From assembly GCA_036924285.1 (NCBI GenBank), contig JAYKYS010000002.1, forward strand, positions 34,704,501 to 34,768,500: DNA of 64,000 nt, in the 5' to 3' direction. Below are positions 32,743 to 42,057 of the stretch, piece by piece. This DNA is from Asterella californica. Its lineage: Eukaryota; Streptophyta; Marchantiopsida; Marchantiales; Aytoniaceae. The number at the start of each line of letters is the position of its first letter. The first letter of the stretch is position 1. The position numbers and the translations under genes were made by a program. The notes under the pieces are model-generated. The model had not been told where the DNA came from. It saw only the letters and a program-made list of their open reading frames with translations, and made no database searches.

Positions 32743-35543
32743 ATGGCACCGCGAGAAGAAGGACCCTTCTTAATTACGTTTACTTCTCAACACGATGTTC
32801 AGAGACGTATCGTTTGGCAATGGATGGATAAAGAAAGTATTAGTCAAGCTTTGAGCGAAATAGACGAGGACGATCTAGAGAAGTTGGGATTATTGATCGC
32901 TTTCTCCTTCGACTTTCCTCGGCCTGACGTAAGTAATCTACCATTAGTCCCTTCTTGACTTAAAGTGCTTCCTTTTATTGGGTGATGGTTGGTTATACAC
33001 TATATTTATTGTAATGTGTAATGTTTGTTTATGTCAGATTGGAGTTTGTATGGCTTTCATCCAATCCTATAATGCAGCAACACGAATGGCCAAAATTGGG
33101 GATAGAGAGTTCAAGTTGACCCTTGACTTAATCCGGGAAGCCTTTGTTATTCCTGAAGGATCAGTGATCTTACCCCCATTCGTGAGACATGTTCGAATAG
33201 ACGATTGGTTTCCTGAGTATGATAAAGTGGGGAAAAGATACTTTGCAAGAGAATGTGCATACGAGGGATGGAGATCTGCTTTTCAGTGTTTGAATGCGGT
33301 TCTCTTGGCGAGAAGAAGGCCTAAAGCTGTTACAGGTCAACTTGCTTTGTACGTCAAATCTAAAGTGGAAGGAGAAGAAAAGGATTATGATTGGTCCTTA
33401 TTCATGTTCGAGAATCTGGAGGCAGAAGTGTTACATCTGCAGAAGCACATACGAGAACAGAGGAAAGGAGTCTCCGTAGAGACTTTCTGTGGGATGGCTT
33501 TAACCCATCTCATGCGACACTTGGATATCTTGAGAGAGGAGGCGTTAGTATTCTCCATTGAGCACGAAGTACAAGAGAGTACTCCCAATCCAATGGTGGA
33601 TGAGCTTGGTGTTGGCCACGTCCACGATGATAGAGGTAAGTCTATTTTCTCCTTTGAGTGACTTCGGCTATCTATGTTTAGGGTATCTTTGTGTATTATT
33701 TGGTTGTGTTTTCTGGTTATTTGTGTCTGTATTATGTGCTTCTCTGAGTTACTTTGGTTCATATCTCTTGCTTCAGTGAAGTGTGTAGTGTTCAATGAAA
33801 TCCTTGTTTAAGTGTGTAGAGTTCAGGGAAATCCTTGTTTGGTGATGTTGTACATAGGTCATACATGCAAGATAGCACAGTGCGAAGGGCCTGAGGTCGC
33901 ACTGAGCGCGGCCTTAAGGTCAGGTGCGCAGTGCGACAATTAATCGCACGTCGCACTGAAGATTTATGTGGCAGGTGCGCAGTGCGACAATAATCTCCAG
34001 TCGCACTGAAGATTTATGTGTGCGACTGTGTTCCTGTCGCACTGAGCGGTCTTGCTAGCAAGACTGCGGACTCGCGCTCAGTGCGACTAGAACGCTGTCG
34101 CACTGAGCGGTCTTGCTAGCAAGCAAGACTGCGGACTCGCGCTCAGTGCGACTGTGTTCCTGTCGCACTGAGCGCGCGGCCGTAGCACTACGCGCGCACA
34201 GGGCGACGGGGCTCTCGTCGCACTATGCGCCGCGTAAACCTCGCGCGCTCAGTGCGACCAATACACACCGACGCACTGAGAGTGCGACGAGAGCTCTCCG
34301 TCGCACTGTGCGCGGACCCGGTTACAGGCTTTTTGGTGATGTATTTGCTTCTAAACTTTCTACATCCATGCCATGTAGGGGAATCAGAGACTCTTTTGAA
34401 CAAGAGAAGGGAGGAGGAGGATTTAGATGTTCGACTTGCGATGAAAAGAGAGGAAGAAGAAAGTGTAAACCTCCGAATAACAGAAGCGATCCAGAGAGAA
34501 CAAGACATGTACGACCGCATACAACTACAGGATGAGGAGTTGGAGAGGTTAAAGAACGATGTCACTCGCCTTCGTTCTTCTAAACTCTTCTATCCCAGAT
34601 TGACAGATCCTAGTGTGATCAGAAGGAAGACACTGATTCTAGATCTGAACGGTTTGTTGATAAGAACCGGACGTAATGACTTAGAGCTTCAAGGAGCTAA
34701 GGAGAGAGGTTACCAAGTTCAGAGTGCCAAAAAGGATTTATTCTATGTGGCACGAAAAGGAGTTAAAGAGTTCATGGAGATATGCTGTCAGGATTTTCAA
34801 GTGCTGATATGGACATCCAAAACTCTTACCAACTGCAACGCCCTCCTTCGATCCATGGAGACCAAAAAGTACTTGCCTACAGGGATCGCTTCAGGCCAGG
34901 TAACTGCAAACAAACTCATTGCTATTTGTATTATGCTTCCGTTTCTTGGTTGTAGGATACAGATCTTCACAATGTTTCCATTTTCTTTTCACTTTGTTTC
35001 TGTTAATAGTGATCGTACTATACATATCTTCCCTTTGTTTCACTTTTTTTTCTATTTACCTTGTCTCATTATTGTATAATGCAGATCTGCAGAATCTTCG
35101 CACAACCCATGTGTAGTCGTTTCAAGACTATCAGAGAAGCTGCTAGTGGTAATTACTTGTATCTGAAGGATTTTTCTCGACTGTTCGCGTTTAACTTGTG
35201 TACACGAGATGTGTTGTTGATAGATGACTCTCCTGAGAAGAATAGTACTAATCATCCATTCAACGCAATCCATCCCCCTTCTTTCATGCCTGAGTCAGGT
35301 GACATGGACAGAGATGATTATCTCATGAATGTACTCCTACCATGGTTGAAATCATGGGCAAACAGCACCCAAGATACCCCAGGTTATGTAGCTGCCAAGT
35401 ATAGACAGGCTTTTGGAAGAGATCCTTATCCTGCTCTTAAGAACTACTGGGGCGCTATGTCAGAGGAGGAAATCAATTTGATTTGGCGTTCTTGCACTAT
35501 CGTTCAAGCGACTGAATTTATGAAGAAACTGAAATCCATTTAA
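32743..35543 (+). CDS. HAD-family FCP1-like phosphatase domain protein, four exons (right copy)
   Basis: Exons 32743-32928, 33038-33635, 34379-34899, 35085-35543; donors GTAAGT, GTAAGT, GTAACT and acceptors GTCAG, TGTAG, TGCAG. The joined frame is open from ATG 32743 to TAA 35541-35543 (587 residues). Domain order as in the left copy: unknown helical N-terminus, Glu/Arg coiled coil, FCP1-type HAD domain (DLNGLL, IWTSK, LLIDDSPEK). It differs from the left copy by few bases, including Leu for Phe near 34872. Both copies are fully open, so either the duplication is recent or the arms are kept alike by gene conversion. Possible roles are protein dephosphorylation or a pseudo-phosphatase scaffold; unproven. 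Confidence 0.75.
33869..34324. repeat. CAGTGCGAC motif cluster in intron 2 (right arm)
   Basis: Mirror of 29145-29600, inside intron 2 (33636-34378) of the right HAD gene. Confidence 0.85.
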
Positions 35544-35619
35544 TAAAGTGTTGTTTTCTTACTTGGTTAATCTGTTTTCTGACTTGGTTAATCTATGTAG
35601 GGAGAAACTGGAGTAAGTT

Positions 35620-35625
35620 AATAAA
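35620..35625 (+). terminator. Polyadenylation signal AATAAA, HAD/FCP1-like gene (right copy)
   Basis: AATAAA about 77 bases after the stop; another overlaps the stop at 35542-35547. Between them GACTTGGTTAATCT-like sequence is duplicated. Confidence 0.4.
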
Positions 35626-35703
35626 GTGTCTTGTTTTATCATTTGGTTACTCTATGTTTTTACTTAAACTCTTCTCAAAGTACCCTTATGCCAAAGGCAA
35701 GCA

Positions 35704-36237
35704 GTTAACCTCGCTCGCTCAGTGCGACCTGTCCAAGATCGCACTGAGTGCGAATCACTGACTGGTCGCACTTAAGTAACAACCCCAACAGCTCAATGCG
35801 ATCGTGAATGTATCGCACTGAGATATATCGCACTGAGCAGAAGTTAGTCATCTTAGTGAAAGCTGTTTGAAATGTTGAGAAGAAGAGCTGCCTGTTCGCA
35901 AACTGCGTCGATGCTGAAAAGACCTTTTCTGTTGAGGACATCTCGGCGTCGAAGATGATGGTGTCAAATCGTTTTCAAATGGTCGGTCGCACTGAGGGCT
36001 CAGTGCGACCGAACAATTATCGCACTGAGGGCTCAGTGCGACCGAACAATTATCGCACTGCGATAATTATCGCACTGCGACACTACACTTGTCGCACTGT
36101 GTAGTGTCACATGTCGTAGTGTCACATGTCGCACTGTGTACTGTCGCACTGCGACACTACACTTGTCGCACTGTGTAGCGCGCGACTAGATGCGCTCAGT
36201 GCGACCGATCATTTCACGCACTGAGCGCGCTGCTCAA
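35704..36237. repeat. CAGTGCGAC motif cluster with 33-bp tandem repeat (right arm)
   Basis: Mirror of the left cluster, but with two 33-bp units (35995-36060) instead of three and an added 37-bp motif unit. The length differences between arms are confined to this cluster. Confidence 0.85.
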
Positions 36238-36429
36238 GCTCTCTCGTGTTTTACATTCATTTCTAGAGTTTCGGTAAACACTACAGGGAGATAACATGAC
36301 GCAGAAGATACATAATAGACGAAGAAATGTGTATACGCGAAGACTGCCATCTATTCATTCAAAATGTTAAAAATATAACCATACATTTTGACTGTATGCG
36401 TAACACATATTACAGTCCATCACGAAAGG

Positions 36430-37209
36430 TCACCGCCACCACTTCAATATAGCAAAAGCAAACATAACCATCGATAATAACACGGCCATAGATCCCACTG
36501 AAAACCCCACAAAAAAACCACTCTTATAATCATGAGAATTCGCTACTTTATCTCTCTGTCTCTCTTCTGCAGGTACTTTATGTGTCTCCTCTCCACGAAA
36601 GTTGATCTCCTGCTCCGGTGTGGTGCTTGTGCTCGACCCTGGTATAACACACTGGGTAGGAATGACAATTCGAGTAGTAGACATTCGCCTTTCTGAATCT
36701 GGAAGAGATGAAGAGACACCGAATAACTGTCGTTTTCCACAGGGCTGTGCTTGGTCGATCCGAATATATTTTCCTCCAACAACTTTACTTGTCACAATGG
36801 TGAAATGACAGTACCAATGCTGACCAACGATCCGCTCCATCAAAACATTGTCATCTCCACGTAATTCCAGTAGACTATAAGCCGAGGCACTTATGCCTAG
36901 AAAATCTCTCCCAGCTTCCCATGCTATGGCCCACGCGTTGGCACTTTCATCCGCTACCAGAAGCTGCAATCTGAAACATTTTATCGACGACAGACGTTCA
37001 CTTTTACATCTCGAACAAAATAACCCACATAACTTTTTGCTGCATCTGTCGCATCCGTCATATGTCCTGAATCCACTTTCTGCATACGCTAAGACCGAAA
37101 CCTTCAGTAACAGATGAGAGCAACACATATTAGTTTCCAAGCAGTCCACCAAGTACTGTAAATTACGTCTCCCGTAGCTGCTCACTGTCGCAGAAGAACA
37201 AAACATCAC
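36430..37209 (-). CDS. RPA1 DBD-C-like zinc-ribbon OB protein with C-terminal membrane anchor (right copy)
   Basis: Mirror of 26264-27043 with the same 259-residue product: four-Cys zinc ribbon, OB-fold C-terminal part resembling RPA70 DBD-C, Ser/Thr-rich linker, and a terminal hydrophobic helix with KWWR end. It reads toward the palindrome centre, convergent with the HAD gene, with the motif cluster between their 3' ends. Only silent or few changes relative to the left copy were noticed. The same caution about the start codon applies. Confidence 0.6.
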   Translation of the reverse strand: MMFCSSATVSSYGRRNLQYLVDCLETNMCCSHLLLKVSVLAYAESGFRTYDGCDRCSKKLCGLFCSRCKSERLSSIKCFRLQLLVADESANAWAIAWEAGRDFLGISASAYSLLELRGDDNVLMERIVGQHWYCHFTIVTSKVVGGKYIRIDQAQPCGKRQLFGVSSSLPDSERRMSTTRIVIPTQCVIPGSSTSTTPEQEINFRGEETHKVPAEERQRDKVANSHDYKSGFFVGFSVGSMAVLLSMVMFAFAILKWWR

Positions 37210-37687
37210 TGCAGATCAGACTTCAAAACGCAATACACTGATGATCAGACTTATGGGGCGCAATATCAAGCGATCAGACGCAATATCAAAGCTGTATTAA
37301 CGAAAGCTCGAGGTTAACGAACACTGCGTGTGTGTTACTGATGCTCACATTTCGCGCATTGTGAGACTATCACAAGGACTATCAAGACCACCACGTTTCT
37401 GAGCACATCTGAGAAACCTGACAATTTTTTGTTGAACTGTGCCTAATTCAAAATGAACGGAGAACGGACGAGTTTCTTGTGAAACTGTGCCTAATTCAAA
37501 ATGAACGGAAAATGGACGGAGAACCCATTACTGTGCTTTGAGGTCGGTGACTGTGTAGTTGAGACCGTAACCGTGATCACGCCGTTTCAACCGTGCAGTT
37601 GATACCGTAACCACGGTCGCAGTTGCAGTTCGAGCCTCGGAGACTGCGGTAATCAGCGGGAACCCGGTTACATGCGACCACGAATCT

Positions 37688-37839
37688 GGGGCCGATCACT
37701 AATTAACTCGCACGTATAAGACGAGACGTAATTAGCACAACTGTGCCACAGCTGCGGGCTTGCTGGGGCCGATCACTAATTAACTCGCACGTATAAGACG
37801 AGACGTAATTAGCGCAACTGTGCCACAGCTGCGGGCTTG
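37688..37839 (+). repeat. 77-bp tandem duplication at the outer palindrome edge
   Basis: Two copies of the unit starting GGGGCCGATCACTAATTAAC (37688 and 37765), differing at one base (AGCACAACTG versus AGCGCAACTG). The left arm has a single copy. The palindrome symmetry ends at the boundary between the two units. Confidence 0.85.
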
Positions 37840-40800
37840 GTCAGCAGTGATATCACACGCGAGGGACACACGCGACGCAATCATGTGTGTATCACACGTG
37901 AGTAGGTGTCAGCGAACTCGATGATCGGACGATCACCAGCGCTTCAAGCTCTTTCTCCAAAGCGCTTGCTGAACCCGGCCCGAATTCGAACTAGAATCTG
38001 CAGCCTGCTGTACTGCTCGACACTTCGACGTACTTGTCCTCCTTGGTACCCGTCCACTCGTTGTAATCAACTCATTCAGATTGATACTCGTCAACATGTA
38101 ATCCAGAATCTTCGAATTCAGCTGCAGGAGAGATATATATATATCATGAACATTGTCCGAATCTCTCATTTAGAATGAAACGAATTCGAATCGAATCCTG
38201 CGAATCCCGAAATTCTGGTGCAATCAGCTCAGCAGATGAGCATGGAATCGACAGTGTCATATTTACACGCATTTACGTAATGGTTGCATCGCACATGGCA
38301 GTGCACCACTGTTATCCAAACTGAATAGAATAGGTTTGAATTCGAAGTACGTAAGTACATATAAAATTGTAAACTGAGATTACGTACCTGAAAATGTGCT
38401 GTTTCCCGGCCGAACAAAGGACCGTTTGAATCGAATATCCATCCACCAACTGTGCTCTAGTCGATCTCATCGATCTGTCAATGACAGTGTCCTCAAAAGA
38501 CGAGATGTTATCTTTTCCAGTTGAAGAATGAAATTAAGCAGGACCCACCGTAATAAATGACGGTCCTTGAAGGTATAGGTAGTGGCTATTATTCTTCACT
38601 GACATGCATGTGCAAGCTACAACATGAACAGAGGCCAGATCCTGAGCAGATCCTGGTCTTAATTTTTCTTGAGACTCGATTTACTGTTCCAACGACTGAA
38701 TCGAAGATACCATGCTGTTTCATTTTGCTTAAAGCACAACGATCTTCCACAGCCCATGTTTTCTTCTGGTGACCACATCGATCGTCGAGCTCGAGAATGC
38801 TGAGCAGGCATTGCCAAGCTAGCTGCGAGTTCAACGCATTTACACTTCTAAGCAGCACTTGAAGAAAGGGAAGAAGAAAGAGCTAGCTACAGAAGCTAGC
38901 AAATTAAAGGAGCCTGTGATCACTGCTGTGCATGCCGTTATAATTAAGTAGTGCCAAGGTATCTAGATCTGAGCTCAAGAATGTTTGCTTGTATCGTTCG
39001 CAGTCTGATACGATATGTCCATGTTGCAGGCGATCGCGTGAGCTCCGGCCATTCCTTCCAACTTGTATCTACAGCTTTGGCTTTGAATTCCTCTGGTCTG
39101 CAGGTGGCAGGTTGAACTCAACTTGTTCAAGTTTCACTCCGAAGTGCCACCAACCTTACGATTCTTCCACCCACACAAACTTTCTGTTAACTTTGTATCA
39201 GTCGCTTTACCTGCAAAGGTTTGATCTCATTGATTTCAATCATTGAGATCAAACCTCGAATACTATGTCTACTATGACGACCAACCGGAAAGGATAAAAA
39301 GCGGATAAAGTCTCTTGACAGGGCTGGCGATATCTGTTCTTGAGGAACGTACTTCAATGTTTGTACCGGTAAAATTAAGCGATCTGCAGCTGACATACGG
39401 GATAGGATCGTGCATGACCTTGTGCTGCTACAACGTTAACCGCAACCAGTTTCTCAACCTAATCAAGTTAAGCACTCCGTCACAACTCTCCAGTCACTCT
39501 GCCAGTGTGCCGATGACCAGATTTTCCCGTCAAGTAGAGATTCTCAAGTCGAAATGAGCTACAAAATTATTCAAGAGGAGGTCCAGTTTCAACAGATGAA
39601 TCGTTGAATGCTTTTACTTCTCGTGAAACTTGTAAGTATCCGAGGAATTTTAAAAGACAATTTGCTATCATATATATGACTTCTGTAGAGCTCGAGCACA
39701 GATTCTCTAGTCTGCTTTGCTACCTCCTTTTGTTAATGCGAAACTTAAATTCCAGGTTTGTTAATTTGATTGAAGGTCCATGCACATATGCCTGTTGCTG
39801 TCAAGCGAATACAATACATTTATCTTGATTCTTTTCCCTTTTACCCGTCTCCCAGTCGTATTTTATGATCAAGACTTCGAAGATCTTGCACATGTCCTCC
39901 TGTGATCACTGATCTGGGCTCTCGAACACTCAGTTAGTTGATGAGATAATGACTCGAACTTGAGGTTACTGAGTGAAGTAAGATACAAGAGCAGTTCTCT
40001 GAAGATTCCGACTTTTAACCTCACAGCAAGGGTAAACAGTTATCATCCTGAAGGTGAGTATGATAAATGTTCATAGGCCAAGATGAACGTGACTCGTAGT
40101 TTCAGAGGAATTCGAAGAAGGAGGAAAACAAGTCCAGGAGCAGGATACGTAAGCATAAATAGCGCTCGAGGTATCAATTAAAGACCTTAGATCTAGAATG
40201 AGAAATGTAACTCAGTGTTCATAAAAATTCTCTGGCGACCGAAAATGCTTCCATTCTTTAATCAACTTGTCAATGTTTAAACATCACTGTGTTGCATTGC
40301 AAGAACGTAGCTGTGGCTGTACGAATGAGGGGATCACCAAAATCGTCACAGTTTATATATGTACGTATACCACAGATTTATTCAGTTGGTTCACAGTTTA
40401 TATTCTTTGGAACCTTAGAAGCAAAGAATTCATATGAGCGGGGTAACAGTCGAAGGGTTCAGACGACGGGAAAGTCTTGGTCGTGCATTCTAATGATCAG
40501 CGGAAGATCTTGCAATTGAGCAGTTTCCTGCACGCGCATGCTCCATGTAGCGAGGAATGTACGTACGTGGCTAGCTTACTGAAAACAGTACGTACCTGCT
40601 GAAGCAGCAGCAGAGGACTAGCTAGAGAGTCAACATTCATGATCCCCATTCATATCCGGATCCAACTAGCTATTCCTAGATCGATCGAGCATCATCACAT
40701 ACTTAAGTAGGAACTGAACATAACTGTAGCTAGTGGGTCCCTATGAACGTGGAACGCTAACTATAGCTATTCGTAGAACTAAATTTAGAACGACACTGTG

Positions 40801-40902
40801 AGACTGAAGATCCCCACTTCGACTCGTGGCCCAAGACGCGGCCTCAGAGGGTCCGGAGGAGGATTCTGGAGGAAGCTTTGAGTCAAAAGATGGAATGTAC
40901 AT
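37840..40902. other. No supportable gene
   Basis: AT-richer DNA with short CTAG/GTAC-rich words. Only a perfect 13-bp-arm hairpin at 39217-39256 (AGGTTTGATCTCA ... TGAGATCAAACCT) stands out. Short frames lack any family signature. Confidence 0.4.
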
Positions 40903-41135
40903 GTACGCACCAATGTTCGGGGAGTACCGGCGTTACGTTGTGTCATTTCCGGTTCAAAATCGACATTACCGGTCTTTACCCAAATCTGCCGGAAAATTTC
41001 CGAGAGAAAAAGTTGAGATTTTAGTGGAAACTAGACAAAATTTCCGGCGAAAATGTAAGATTTCCGAAATTTCCCTTCCATCCACCGGAATTTTACCGAT
41101 TTTCGACAGAAACCTTCCCGAACACTGGTACGCAC
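40903..41135. mobile_element. Candidate MITE with imperfect terminal inverted repeats
   Basis: GTACGCACCAATGTTCGGG at 40903 faces its inverted partner CCCGAACACTGGTACGCAC ending at 41135 (17 of 21 bases pair). The interior of about 190 bp is rich in TTTCCGG/CCGGAAA words. No target-site duplication was identified with confidence, and no transposase is present. Confidence 0.4.
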
Positions 41136-41235
41136 CGTCTTTTCTCTAATACTTTGCACGTGACTTGAAGTCCGTCACGATCATGAGAAAAATCCCTTGA
41201 TGCTTGATCGATGTGACCCTAACGCTACTTCGCGA

Positions 41236-41345
41236 TTTTTTTGTTTTTTGTTTTTTGTTTTTGGTTTTTTGGTTTTTGGTTTTTGTTTTTTGTTTTTTAT
41301 GAAGAACCCGCCAAGGCGAGGGAGATTTTATTAAATCAGGGCTAA
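41236..41345 (-). mobile_element. 3' end and A-tail of a LINE-like retroposon
   Basis: On the minus strand, TTTAATAAAATCTCCCTCGC followed by CTTGGCGGGTTC leads into an A-rich tail with CA and CCA interruptions (41236-41299). This is a common 3' end form of plant LINEs. The upstream extent (perhaps to about 41600) is unclear and no RT is seen. Confidence 0.4.
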
Positions 41346-41904
41346 GGGAGCCACCCATGTACAGTTAGGCCACCACCCGGCCCGCTATTCCTATTATCGA
41401 CCCCACCGCCCGCTCTGTCGTTGCTCAGGCACCCCAGCCCCCGATCCTCGCTAGTATCGCACATTCGCGATTTAATGTAATATAAGGATCTCTGTTCACA
41501 GTAGTACGTCCATACTGCGCGGCCCGGTTTGCTGTTTTGACTTCTCATTGTCTTTGTCCTCAAGATTTCATGAAATTCCGTTGGCCACAATGATATTTAT
41601 AGATAAAATTGCTCGCTTGATGTCCATGGGGCCCCAGGTTGGTGTAATTAATCTCTAATTCTTCAATGGAACCGTTTTCAAATCTAATCCACGTCTTCGG
41701 CTGAAGATCTAGACGACCCGAGATTGTTTGATTCCTTGGCAATGGCATGCGGTTCTCTGTAATTCATTGGACTCCTGAAGGTACGTGCGCGTGGTTGAGA
41801 TCACCTGCAGCTGGAATATAATGGGTGTAGGTAAGTACGTACGTTAGATGGTTGCAAACGATTGATGGGGACCGTACTAAATTGATCGTAGCCTCACATA
41901 GATA

Positions 41905-42057
41905 TATTAGTAAAGGGGGTTTTTTATATACTCTAACCTGTAGACAAGAGGTAAATAAGAGTTAAGTGTGAATCATAGAGAGATGAGACTGAAGTTGATA
42001 TACCAGAGATGATTGAACTTCGTAGTACTAAGAGTGATTGAAGTTTGAACCTAGACA
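41905..42057 (-). repeat. 3' LTR of copia element 1
   Basis: Matches 46222-46438 (TTATATACTCTAACCTGTAGACAAGAG..., GAATCATAGAGAGAT, GATTGAA-like words), ending CTAGACA at 42057. The outer end is eroded. An A-rich polypurine-like tract lies at 42058-42090 (minus strand). Confidence 0.65.

Larger units (their letters stand above)
32189..37765 (-). repeat. Right arm of 12-kb palindrome
   Basis: Reverse complement of 25708-31280 with a net four-base length gain: one fewer 33-bp unit near 36.0 kb and an extra 37-bp stretch containing GTCGCACTGCGACACTACAC near 36.14 kb. Gene content mirrors the left arm. The outer end coincides with the first unit of a 77-bp tandem duplication. Confidence 0.95.

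Noticed and set aside
27236..34325. CRISPR-like array from repeated GTCGCACTG words
   Set aside because: Copies alternate in orientation, spacers are short and variable, no cas genes are near, and the host is eukaryotic.
25708..37765. Palindrome as a pure sequencing hairpin artefact
   Set aside because: Not excluded, but the arms differ by whole tandem-repeat units and substitutions and have a unique 908-bp spacer, which a simple read-through artefact would not give.
41229..41300. T-rich tract as a transcription terminator
   Set aside because: The adjacent AATAAAATCTCCC-type sequence and interrupted A-tail fit a LINE 3' end better.
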